Notes under the pieces: generated by a model | Databases searched by the model: none | What the model saw: the letters and a program-made list of their open reading frames with translations, nothing else | Told to the model about the DNA's origin: nothing | Translations under genes and position numbers: made by a program | Shown: one piece after another, positions 54,460 to 64,000 of the stretch | Layout of the letters: every line of letters begins with the position of its first letter | Numbering within the stretch: the stretch's first letter is position 1 | NCBI GenBank assembly: GCA_958295665.1 | Contig: OY282560.1 | Location: 309,671,236-309,735,235, forward strand | Length of the DNA stretch: 64,000 nt | Source: Tipula vernalis | Taxonomy: Eukaryota > Arthropoda > Insecta > Diptera > Tipulidae | Direction: 5' to 3'

Positions 54460-55200
54460 ACGCATAAAAACATTTAAACCTTTGCCAAAAGCTTTAGAAA
54501 AATCGTTGTAAATATAATCCAGTAGTCCACCTTTGCCCAAAGTATTAACAGCTACATCAAAAAATTCTGCCTCGGAATAATGCATGCTACATTATTGAGA
54601 TACGATTTTTATCTAGATGAAAAACCATATTGTAAACTAGTTTCTCAAATATTTTTGCTCAGGTACTGAACATGGAAATTGGTCTGCAGTTTTCTATATC
54701 CGCTATGTCACCATTTTTACGGATAGGCAACAAAAATAATTCTTTCCACTTAGATCGAAAGTAAGACATATGTATCGACAAACTAAAAAATAACTGATCG
54801 GGACTACAGGAACATCTTTGAAATTTTTAAAGAACAAATATGGCAACTGAAGACCACAGAATAAGTTATAGGAGTGTCAGCAACCGGTACATATTAGCGA
54901 TCTGAAATGATCAGTGAAAAGCTTGCATATCTCTGTTAGAATGTTCGATGCTTTAGATTGAAGAAACATTCAACGGATTTATTATTATTAATAAATCGGT
55001 TATTATTAGATTTAAAATGGTTTCAACATTTTTCTTTAGCCTTTATCAGGCTCACTAGCTTGGTCCTGTTTACTAGTAACACGGTCTGAACGACCAATCA
55101 TAGGACAAAATTGTATCATAAAATATAGCAATAGCATCATCAGGAGCCAAGTTCTGAAAGCCAATCAATAACTCCTAGTTAATTGGACAATTTTTGGTAA
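54460..55200 (-). pseudogene. Jockey-like LINE RT remnant
   Basis: Minus strand, high to low: a linker phrase LAPDDAIAIFYDTIL (near 55110-55160), then FRSKWKELFLLPIRKNGDIA with ENCRPISMFST and KIFEKLVYN (54640-54780), the conserved RT entry region. Further on is DYIYNDFSKAFGKGLNVFM (near 54460-54520), which corresponds to the first catalytic segment; the usual KAFDKV reads KAFGKG, so the Asp is changed. Stops and frame changes are present, and the second catalytic motif is missing. Confidence 0.72.
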
Positions 55201-55239
55201 TCTAATTTAAGAAAATTAATTTGTGAAAAAGAAATTGAT

Positions 55240-55720
55240 GACTGCTTCTGTAAAACAGTTAAATTAAGTCGTCCAGATTGTTGTTCGCGATTTCACTTAT
55301 CCCCACAAAAAATAATCCAAAGGTTTTAAATCACACAGGTGGGTGCTCCCCGCACAGCTATTCCACATTAATGCCTTTCAATTGGGAACGTAAAAGTCAG
55401 TAATCATGGCTCTGTAGCGGTATCCCTTAACTGTAACGTTCTGGCCGACATCACTTTTGAATAAATATGGACCAATAATTCCACCAGCTCTAAAGCACAC
55501 CAAACAGAGACTTTTTGTGGTTATAACGACGACTCAATGATGGCTTGTGGATTTTCTTCACTCCAAATATGGCAATTTTTGCTTGTTGACATAGGCGTGT
55601 AATCCAAAATGAGCCTCATCGCTGAATAATATTTTGTGGTAAAAATAAGGATCAAGAGCAACTTCGTTTTTGGCCCATTCAACGAACATACGATGGTCAT
55701 GCGGCTTAAGATTTTACTTG
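55240..55720 (-). pseudogene. Mariner-related transposase, probable DUF4817 type, deleted
   Basis: Minus strand: LKPHDHRMFVEWAKNEVALD, then KILFSDEAHFGLHAYVNKQK (first catalytic Asp in FSDEAHF), then CFRAGGIIGPYLFKSDVGQN and YRAMITDFYVPN. The sequence then jumps from ALMWNSCAGST straight to HLCDLKPLDYFLWG, so the segment with the second catalytic Asp is deleted, while the third (PLDYF) is kept. Several stops are present. Relative of the copy at 15437-16300, kept over a different subset of residues. Confidence 0.78.
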
Positions 55721-56174
55721 TATCGCCATATTTTGAATAAATATTTCATTTCAATTCAATGATTGAAATTTCCAAGTATTTTTGGAATTTTTCACAAATT
55801 TTAAGTTTTTGAAGTCGTCAATTGTTATTGGTTTAGTCCCAAACAAGCAAAACTGTATATTCAATTTCTACAGCAAATCCACTCTTGAAATAAATGATGA
55901 ATTAAAGAACACAAACGGTGATTTCTTTATTGAACTTTGGTTTTTATTTTCGTACGTAACACACTGTTGTAACAAAATTGATGTTATTCTTCTGATAGAT
56001 TTTTAGAGATTAAAAAAAAAAATTATCTTTGATGACTTAAACGTCATAGATTGGAAATTAGCTCAAATAATATTAAGCTTTTGTGCCAACTTAAGTTCGC
56101 TTAGCTTTGGTAAAATATAAATATTTAATGAACGCAACCAATCTGTTACGTTTTTCATTATGTATACAAGCAAT

Positions 56175-56787
56175 TTATGACATTTGATTATTCTTTACAA
56201 TTTGTTTACATTTGAGATAAGTATAAATATAATATTTCTTAAAATTTAATATTGGTGCGTGTGGTGGATTGAACTGAAAATTGATGCCTTTCTGCAAGAG
56301 AAATTCAGAAATTAGAGGATTGGTCGATTGTGCAATTATTTGCTGCTTTAGCTGCTGAATTTCTCTGTTAGCTCCGACAAAATTGGACCCATTGTCACAC
56401 CAAATCTGTTGAGGACTACCACGTCTTGCAATGAAGCGTCTGACTGCTGCAAGGAATGACTCAGTGTCTAGGCTGCTCACCACTTCGAAATGTACTGCCT
56501 TTACCGCTAAACATACGAAGACTGCATCGACTTTTCATTTGCTCGTCTTAATGTAAAACGGTCCTGCATAATCCAGTCCCATTTTTAGAAAAGGTCGGCT
56601 TTGATTACCTCGTTCCGTTGGTAAATCGGCCATCTTTTGTTCGTTTTTGTTGAAGCGGTAACGAATATATACCGTGCAGAACCTTATGCAGCGTTTGATC
56701 ATGTACCTTGCTCCTATCGCCCAATACTTGTTTCGTAGAATGCTTAATGTTGAGGAATTGCCGCATGCATATTGTTGAAGTGGACAC
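56175..56787 (-). pseudogene. BEL/Pao integrase, truncated
   Basis: Zinc-binding region degraded (YWAIGARYMIKRCIRFC and MADLPTER, 56590-56720, readable only by changing frame). First core Asp in MGLDYAGPFYIK (near 56550-56583), with a stop soon after. Second Asp in WCDNGSNFVG (near 56375-56405). The sequence runs on to FNPPHAP and then diverges at about 56260, just before the region that would hold the catalytic Glu. The C-terminal part and 3' LTR are missing. Confidence 0.85.
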
Positions 56788-56801
56788 TGCGAATTATTCT
56801 T

Positions 56802-57844
56802 TCACAAACTACGTGGTTGTTGGGTAGAATCACAGGATGCATCCGTTGTATATGGTAGTAAAGATTTCCAGAGTCGCCCGCCTACTTGCTGTATGTTGCA
56901 TAAAATTATAACTTCCGCATCATCTAGTTCACCCGGAGTCATCTGGTCCCTTTGATAATTGCTACGAATCTTTAAACGTCTTGGTCTTCCAAATCGCAAA
57001 ATATATACCATCACCTTTCGAATTTTGTACCAGGATGACACTTTTGTTAACAACTGCAGAACAACATCTTCCTCAGTGATCGCCGTTGTCAAAACATTAA
57101 TGTATTTTGACCTTTCTTCCAAAGACGCTCCTTCCAAGGCTGTTGTTGTTGATTTTTGTTTTGGCCGCCTTTGCTCTTGTTTTTGCAACCAATGTGGTCC
57201 CTTCCACCAAAGCTGTAATTGTGGTAATGCCTTAGGTTTGACACCTCTGGTTATCGCATCCGCCGGATTATCTTTTGAGTTCACAGGCTGCCACTTATTT
57301 CGAGGAACAATTTCCAGAATTGCTGCCGTACGATTGCCAACAAAACTTTGCCATCGCCGAGGAACGTCAGATAGCCAATGGAGTACGATCATCGAATACG
57401 TCCAAGCGAAAACCTGTATCTTGCTGTAAGAAAGAGATTCCATGCAATATTTGATTAGTTTTGGCAACAGAACCGCTCCACGCAGTTCCAATCTTGGTAG
57501 TGAAATTTGTTTTATTGGCGCAAACTTATTCTTTGCTGTTATAATATTTTTGGTGATTTCGCCAATTTCGTTGATCACTCGTTGATATACAACACTACCG
57601 TAAGCAGCTTCAGACGCATCACAAAATGCGTGTAGTTGTAGTTTTGTAGATGGAACCAGTTATGGTTGTTAGTCCTTAACGTCCGTGGAATTTGAATGGT
57701 TTCCAATTCTACTAATGAATTGTAAATTCCCTGACACAAGTTTCCCATATTGGTTGGTACGGTGTCATCCCAGTCTAACTTTAGTAACCATAACTTGTGC
57801 AAACACAGTTTAAAAAGAATTATGGTAGGTGCAAGCCAGTCCAA
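56802..57844 (-). pseudogene. BEL/Pao RNase H / peptidase A17 region
   Basis: Two frames (57844-57575 and 57578-56802) cover the region after RT. Diagnostic phrases are ISLPRLELRGAVLLPKLIKY, FAWTYSMIVLHWLSDVPRRW, FVGNRTAAILEIVPRNKWQP and NSKDNPADAITRGVKPKAL followed by LWWKGPHWL. In the family the first Asp of the second phrase is normally present (xWTDSxIVL); here it is Tyr. One frameshift joins the pieces. Confidence 0.85.
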
Positions 57845-57980
57845 CGGATCATATAGTTTGGCTGCTGCAAATAAAATCTTCCTCTTTGTCCAACTTGTTG
57901 CTTTAATACTTGCCTGTACCTTGAAAGAAAAAATGTCAAGATCAGCGTTCGATATGATGCCAAGTGTTTTGATGGTTGAA

Positions 57981-58737
57981 TCATCTTCTATTGGTTTTGG
58001 AGTGTTTTGAACTTCTTGCTGTGAAAATGACTTCAGAAACTCTGGGGAATTGGATTTCTATTTTCTCACTTTCCTTTAATATACTGTTACGCTGGTCTTT
58101 AAGCGTTACTGCTTCTTGAATATTGTTACATCCAGTCAGCAAGTCATCCATGTAGAATTCATTATTAATGACGCATCTAGCTCTTGGGTATAGTTGACTA
58201 TGGGGCACAATCTGTTCCATAAGTAACCGTATTTAGCTTGTACGTTTTTGCTTGCTCCATCATATTTTCACGCCACAAAATTAATTGGAAATTTGTATCA
58301 TCAGGATCTACCAGGATTTGCCTAAAACTGTTTTCTATGTCAGCGACCATTGCTATTGCATGCCTTCGAAATCGCAGAATTATCGTGGTCAGGTCGTTTT
58401 GTATATTTGGCCCAATCAGTAAAATGTCATTAAGAGACCGTCCCGTACTTGTTTTACATGATGCATCAAAGACGACTCTGAGTTTCATGGTGCTACTTCT
58501 GGATTTTAAAACAGCATGATGCGGTAAATAGTATTTTTTATTATCTTGTATTGGTATTGCTTCTATTGGTAAGTAGCCCATATGTTCCATAGCAATGCAC
58601 TCATTGATGAACGACTTTTTAAAAGGAAGCTTTACTATGAATTGGCCATTTGTCGATCTGGTAGTAGTTTTTTCGTAAAAAACTTCACATTCATGGATTG
58701 TGTTGCTTGATTTGTTGTGTGATGAGATTTCCTCCAC
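57981..58737 (-). pseudogene. BEL/Pao reverse transcriptase
   Basis: Frame 58737-58198 carries LRVVFDASCKTSTGRSLND, MVADIENSFRQILVDPDDT and LILWREN, the RT fingers and first catalytic Asp. After a frame change, 58220-57981 carries CVINNEFYMDDLLTGCNN with the YMDDL catalytic motif. The segment between, normally the VxFGxxxSPFLA region, is deleted or unreadable. Confidence 0.87.
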
Positions 58738-58827
58738 TTCCCAGAACTTATTTAGCTCACGTTATTTGGATCAGTTTGACGTGTAGATTGGTAAGCTGAT
58801 GAGATGAGTTATGCCATGGCCCAGCAA

Positions 58828-59220
58828 TTAACCAACCAAACTTTGAAGATCGCATTTTTGGCAGTCCATGTCGGCTCCAGGAAGCACATCGATTTTGTTT
58901 GGGCCATAGAAAAGTGGATCTGCTAACTCCAAATTTACCTTTGATATATTAAAACTGATTGGTTTAGTTGGTAATAAATATGTAATGTGATTAATGATAT
59001 GAGCCGTGACATTCAACTGATAACTTTTTACAATTCTGAAATGTACGGTCATATCGATCTTCCCCCGCGTTTTTCCTGCTGATGATGATGCTAGACCGTA
59101 AATTGATAAGGAAGATTGGCTTCGCTTTAGGCCTAGGCTTTGTGCACATGATTCGGTAACGAATGACGTTTGTGAGCCCGAATCTAACAGTGCGCCTTAC
59201 AGCTGGAGCTCACCGGTACG
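58828..59220 (-). pseudogene. BEL/Pao aspartic protease region
   Basis: GALLDSGSQTSFVTESCAQS (59140-59200) is the catalytic DSG region of DUF1758-type proteases, preceded by an in-frame TAA. It continues as GLKRSQSSLSIYGLAS into frame 59052-58828 (ADPLFYGPNKIDVLPGADM), with DxLxGxD, the conserved downstream motif, recognisable. Confidence 0.8.
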
Positions 59221-59359
59221 TGATTTGATGTATGTATATAACTGCCGTCGGTAGTACCGTGTTTGGCGAGGAGTAGTGTGTGTGTAGCACCTTAGCATTC
59301 AATGGATTATTCGAAAGCGTTTGTGTTGACTTAACAGTGGACTTTGAAGTTTGGGTTGG

Positions 59360-59605
59360 TCAAATTGCTCCAGAAATTTCTTGTGAAGATGCCGGTTGGT
59401 GTTCTACTGAGGCATGATAATTTGTCGCTATTTGGCTGGAATCATGCGCATCACTTTGATGTTGATGAATTAAGGTGTAATGTCGTTTTCTGCAAATGAG
59501 GCAAGATGATTTGGAGTAACACTTTTCGCTGGTATGTCCCTTCTTTAGGCAATTTCCGCATAAATTCTTCTCCGAAATTATTCTTGATCTAGCGACCCAA
59601 CTCAT
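59360..59605 (-). pseudogene. BEL/Pao gag zinc-knuckle region
   Basis: CGNCLKKGHTSEKC (C-x2-C-x4-H-x4-C), then CLICRKRHYTLIH, the typical paired Zn motifs of BEL gag that bind element RNA. The frame opens without an upstream link and ends in a stop before the protease. Confidence 0.85.
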
Positions 59606-59763
59606 ATTTTGAAATTCTGGGCAATTCTGGGATGTTCTTGTTTACAAACGACGCACTCAAACGTAGGTTTAACATGAGTTGCTACAAGTGATTTTGCCGT
59701 AGCTCTTGTTGCGAATCTGTTAGCTGTTGACTCACATATTTCTAGGGCGTCACACCGCTTATT

Positions 59764-60629
59764 TCAAAAGGTTAATAAATTTTCAACGGTTGGAAAATCT
59801 TTGTCCACTGATTCATTCGCCCACAATTGTTTCGTTTCGTTATCAATTTTGCACAATAAAATATAGATGAGCCATGGATCATGGTCTTCAGACTTTGCAC
59901 CTAACACCCGCAAGCCACGAATTACCTCATCGAATGTTTCACTTATGCGTCGTAAATCCTTTCCGTTACTTCGTATACACGATTTTTGCTCCATAAATGC
60001 CTGCACCAAGGTCGTCACTATGGGAGTCATCTTATTGTAGCGGTTGCATAATTTTCCCCTTGCTTCGATATAATTTGATTCCGTTATAGCGATATGTCGT
60101 ATTAAAGAATACGCTTTACCCTTAAATAAGCCCTTGAACATTTGCAATTTGGGCACATCGCTAATGCTTTTGTTTTTATGTGCTGTGGTCTTAAACAAAT
60201 CATGGAAGGAAGCCCAATATGTGTAGTCACCCGAAAATGGCTCTATATTAATTTTTGGCAACCGTACATGCTGCGATGTATTAACATCTTCATAAAACGT
60301 TTTTTGTTGATCAAAGAACTGCTCAAGCGTGTTATTTAGATCCGGGTTTGTATTAAGGCCACTTCGCCTTGACGACCACATGATTGACTCAATAAATCTC
60401 TGGCTTTACCGTAAACTTCATCGACCTCGTGTGTAATGGATTCATATGTGGGTTTCTCAAATAACTGGAGTTCCATCTCATTGAATGTTTGATACCTGGC
60501 TTTTAGTATTTCCAGTGTGGTTTTAATAGCCTCAATAGTGGTATCCTCCGTTATTGTTTCACCAAACTTTAAAATATGTAGCATCTGAGCATGTGCTCGA
60601 TCCCGTAAACGTTCTGCACGATCGGCCAT
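59764..60629 (-). pseudogene. BEL/Pao gag, frameshifted
   Basis: ATG at 60629 opens MADRAERLRDRAHAQMLHIL, a charged N-terminus. Near 60370 the frame changes, and 60381-59764 continues with VRLPKINIEPFSGDYTYWAS, FHDLFKTTAHKNKSISDVPK and FKGKAYSLIRHI, a DUF1759-type capsid region. A stop at 59764 cuts it before the zinc knuckles. Confidence 0.85.
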
Positions 60630-63200
60630 ATTGATATGTTTTTCCTTTAATCACTTCACGAATTCTTCTATGATCACAAATTCACGACAATTACACAAAA
60701 TATTGACACACGCCGGTGGTTAAATCGCACAGTAGATTTTAATTTCGCGCGTTTTGGTATAGCGGCAAATAAATTAAGTGAACAATCTACTTATCTGATT
60801 GAATTTAGATGATTTCCCAGGTTTCGGCACAGCGGTGAGGCTCATTTAAGGATTGGAAATTTGAAATTTTATGAAACTAAAATATTTTTCTTTATTCTAG
60901 TTCGTATTAAATTTTACAAATCTTGGTGGTTCAAAGCTTTTGTTGATTTCTTTATTTAGATTCTTTAAATAGATACTAATTTAGTTTAAAAGCTTTTAAA
61001 TATTTTTAGTCAAAAATTTAAAAATTGCTCAAAATATTGTCTAAATTTTCTGTTCAAATTTCAAATTTTTCGAATATTAAATGTTTTGTTATGTCAATAT
61101 TAATACCAATAGTGAAATCAGTAAATTTTATATATTTAACGATCTGAACTTCGTAATCATTGACAGTTTAAATATTCACTAAAAACTAGATCAATTCATT
61201 TTAGGAACCAGTTCAAAATCACATAAACAAATAAAAATTTTCGAAAAGCTTTCGAATTAAATAAAATACGTTTTTCTTACAAACCTATCCGCTTCGGAAA
61301 TTACACCAGAAAATGTTCATTTGCATTAGAAAAATATGCTGAAATGATTTTCCATTAATTTTCTGATATTCTTTTCAAGTTTCCCAGGGCTTATTAAATT
61401 TTGCTATAAACACCAAAAAAAAAAACCTCGCATTGCATTTGATAAAATTCGTATATTCTTCTTAGAGTGAATTCTAATTTTATTTAATACTCTGCTTGGT
61501 TACAATTTGCTGGATATTATAATCCAAGATAAAGTCGCCAAAACTATTCCAATTAAATCACATTTACATAAAATCATGACTCACGAAACACAATTAAATT
61601 TAAACCATATAAGTTTGTATAGAGAATAAAATCCGCTTACGATCGACTTTATTCCAAAGACAATGGTTTATTCGATTACTCATTCATAAAATTTGAATAC
61701 ATACATACATACATATTTTATGCTCAAAAATTAATTAAAATAAATACACTAATAATCATAAAAAAAATTAATTAATTTTAAACAAATATAAATTGATTAT
61801 TTTATGGCCCCAGCATTCGTTTCGTTTGGTGTCGTATTTTATGATTTATCTTTGGAGCCGTTTTTAGTTTTATTATGTATTTTTAAAGCAAAACAACAAC
61901 AATGAAAGATTTAAAGTTAAACCATTAAGATAATTTATACGAACAACAAATGCAAGAATTTATAATTTAATGGCCAAAACGAAAGTACATACTCGTATAA
62001 TATGTTCTCTTATATGATTCGTTTGTTAGTTTATGCTAATTCCGTATCATACATACGTACTCACATGTGTCTTGTGTTGGATATGGATTTTCAGTTTTGT
62101 TTTCTTTATGTTTCTTCATAAAACAATAACATTTATTTATAATATTATGTCTGTAAGAAATAACAATATGCACCAGTAATCACCCAAATAAACAATGACG
62201 TAGATTTGTTGTTATTTGTTCGGTTGCATTTTTATTTTTATAGGCATAGGTTCATTGGGATATTATAATTTGTTTGGATTAACATTAATCATGGGAAAGG
62301 ATTCAATTAGCATTGAATCTATTGAATTTGATTGGCAGCGCATATAAATAATGTTGTGTTTATCAACTTGTTTACAAGGTGTCAGTCTGCTAAGACAGTG
62401 AGAAAGTTTTTTTTTTTTTGATGAATTTCACCTTTTCTAAACAGTATAAGATTTCATAAAGTGAATTGTGATCTGACATGGGAATTTGCCTGAATAAAAC
62501 TACTTAGGCTTAAAAACCCTATGTTTTTCTGGAAACCGCAGCGAAAATAGCTCTAAAAAGAAGAAACACTCGGTACACAAAAGGTATACAAAATCCCAAA
62601 ATTTATAATCCAAACAGAGAAGCGAACAGCATATCCATTCGTCACTGAGGTCTTGTATTATGATTCTCAAGGTTGCTGTTCACCCCTGCACTGCCTTCCA
62701 GCTTCTCATTTCTGTCACATTTTGCCCTATGACTTTCCATTAAGCAGTGATCTTCCGATTTTGTCCAATCGTTAAATTTTACGAAAATTTACGAAATTTA
62801 ATTAAATTCACTTAAAATTTGCAAAACGAGTGAAGATTATAGATTTCGAAAACATCTCAGAATATGTCGCCAAGAAACACTTAGTTTTAACACTCGGACG
62901 GCCAGTAAGCGTATTAGCCTTTTATGCTGTGTCTCGGGTTCGGGTCATTTTTTTTTGTTAACAATAGTTGTATTAAAATATGGTGTGTCTGACTTTTCAT
63001 TTTCTAAATTTCGGCTTTTCGAATGGGCTTTAAACGTTACTGCTATTTGAATAATATAACCAAGAATAGTGCTTGAAATTTCGACTAAGTTTTTTCGTTT
63101 TATGTTGTGACTTTGCCTGCTACCACCCAAACAGTACAGTATTTAAATTTATGGCGTTTGGATCTGAAAATACTGGATTTAAACCTTGAGAGAGATGGAA
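60630..63200. other. AT-rich spacer, possible BEL leader at its left edge
   Basis: Two similar phrases, TTTTGGTATAGCGGC (60752) and TTTCGGCACAGCGG (60821), lie just upstream of the BEL gag and could belong to its leader or LTR. A short (CATA)n run lies at 61697-61716. No gene was recognised. Confidence 0.4.
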
Positions 63201-63229
63201 AGTAGAACGATCCTAGGATTCTACATTAA

Positions 63230-64000
63230 ACTTGATAAACTAAACTGCTGGGAGTTAACAGTTGGACTCTGTTTGATGATTACGAAAGGTAGCTGAATAA
63301 CGATGTTCAAGACTACGGGAAATGTCTGGCTGAAATCTCCTCCAAGTAACATTGTTTTACCCCCAAAAGGGTTGTTATTTTTCATAATTTCCTTTAATAG
63401 TTTGACAGCTTTTTTTAAAGCACCACCAGGAGCCATAGTTGATTCATCCCATATTATTAATTAAGCTTTGCGTATTGCTTCCACGTCACCGGATGCCAGT
63501 CGCATAGAGAATGTAGAAGTGTCCAAAATTGGTACAGGCAATTTAAATTGAGAGTGGTAAGTTCTACCTCCATCAAGAAGGTTAGCTGCTATTCCTGTTG
63601 AAGCAACAGGTAAAACAATATTTGACTCTCCGCGAATTGTACATAACAATGCTTTATATAAGTATATTTTTCCTGCACCTCCTGGTCCATCAATAAAAAA
63701 AAACACCTGTGGGAATGGCACTCATTGTTAGCAGTGTTCATTACAGTTTCAAAAGCTGTCTGTTGTTCTCGATTAAACGAAGATTGCATATCTAGACCTT
63801 TTTGTTGTTCGAGATGTGCATCGTAGTATTGAAGAATTCCAAAATCAGTACAACTTTTACCGTGAAGCTTAAGTGTATCTTGAATATCTTTTAGAGCAAC
63901 CAGCTCGCATTGAAAACAGTGATTATTATGTCCTACATGACGATGAATGTAATCTTCACATATTTCTTTTTTAAATTTGTTAAAAAGACCAGCAGCATTA
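63230..64000 (-). pseudogene. Helitron helicase (PIF1-like) remnant, continues past right edge
   Basis: Minus strand, from the window edge: NAAGLFNKFKKEICEDYIHR, HNNHCFQCELVALKDIQD and YDAHLEQQKGLDMQSSFNRE, the segment ahead of the helicase in Helitron RepHel proteins. Then NREQQTAFETVM (helicase start). A frameshift near 63715 leads into FFIDGPGGAGKIYLYKALL with Walker A (63672-63688; the residue after GAGK is Ile, normally Thr). SNIVLPVASTGIAANLLDGG follows. A stop (TAA, near 63461) precedes LIIWDESTMAPG (Walker B, 63441-63457), then KTMLLGGDFSQTFPVVLN. Similarity ends near 63235. Helitrons replicate by rolling circle using this helicase. Confidence 0.88.

Larger units (their letters stand above)
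56175..60629 (-). mobile_element. BEL/Pao LTR retrotransposon remnant, gag to integrase
   Basis: Minus-strand domains occur in proper BEL/Pao order over 4.45 kb: gag, zinc knuckles, protease, RT, RNase H/A17 region, integrase. It is broken by at least seven stops or frame changes and ends inside the integrase. No LTR could be recognised on either side; 60630-60890 may hold leader sequence. Confidence 0.88.

Noticed and set aside
56959..57429. 156-codon plus-strand open frame, cysteine-containing
   Set aside because: Antisense to the BEL/Pao RNase H/A17 region.

Overview
The window looks like gene-poor, AT-rich insect DNA, most likely from a fly. Nearly everything that can be identified is a transposable element, from families common in Diptera: Ty3/Gypsy, BEL/Pao, Jockey-type and RNase-H-bearing LINEs, Tc1, mariner, a second mariner-related family and a Helitron. 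I found no host protein gene, tRNA or rRNA that I would defend.

Left part (1-20 kb): an AT-rich repeat (1-1840) recurs in opposite orientation near 50.5-51.6 kb. A decayed Gypsy integrase (2.4-3.1 kb) and RT/RNase H (9.2-10.3 kb) look like two halves of one element, split by about 6 kb that holds a cluster of GCAG-rich palindromes and a Tc1 element (5245-6885) with two frameshifts and two nonsense codons. Mariner, LINE and mariner-related remnants follow at 12.3-16.3 kb, and a 17-bp minisatellite at 19.6 kb.

Middle (20-36 kb): a cecropia-like mariner remnant (20342-30480, + strand) is interrupted by a complete Gypsy retrotransposon (20463-29740) with 1673-bp LTRs, a 4-bp CATT target duplication, and open gag (632 codons) and pol (1101 codons). 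Immediately right is a complete 5.45-kb LINE (30786-36236) with a poly(A) tail, a target duplication of about 14 bp, and two open frames. These two are the only elements that look young.

Right part (36-64 kb): small inverted-repeat elements at 37.5, 37.8 and 42.5 kb; a deleted Gypsy remnant (40.9-41.9 kb); three LINE remnants (43.9-46.2, 53.1-53.4, 54.5-55.2 kb); a mariner-related remnant (55.2-55.7 kb); a BEL/Pao element with many breaks (56.2-60.6 kb); and the 3' part of a Helitron helicase running off the right edge.

The most striking large-scale pattern is orientation. Of 15 coding-derived elements that I can orient, 14 read on the minus strand, and only the old mariner split by the Gypsy insertion reads on the plus strand. 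Dense, nested, mostly dead elements with one orientation are what is expected of a one-strand piRNA cluster, or of a long intron of a plus-strand gene. Sequence alone cannot separate these.
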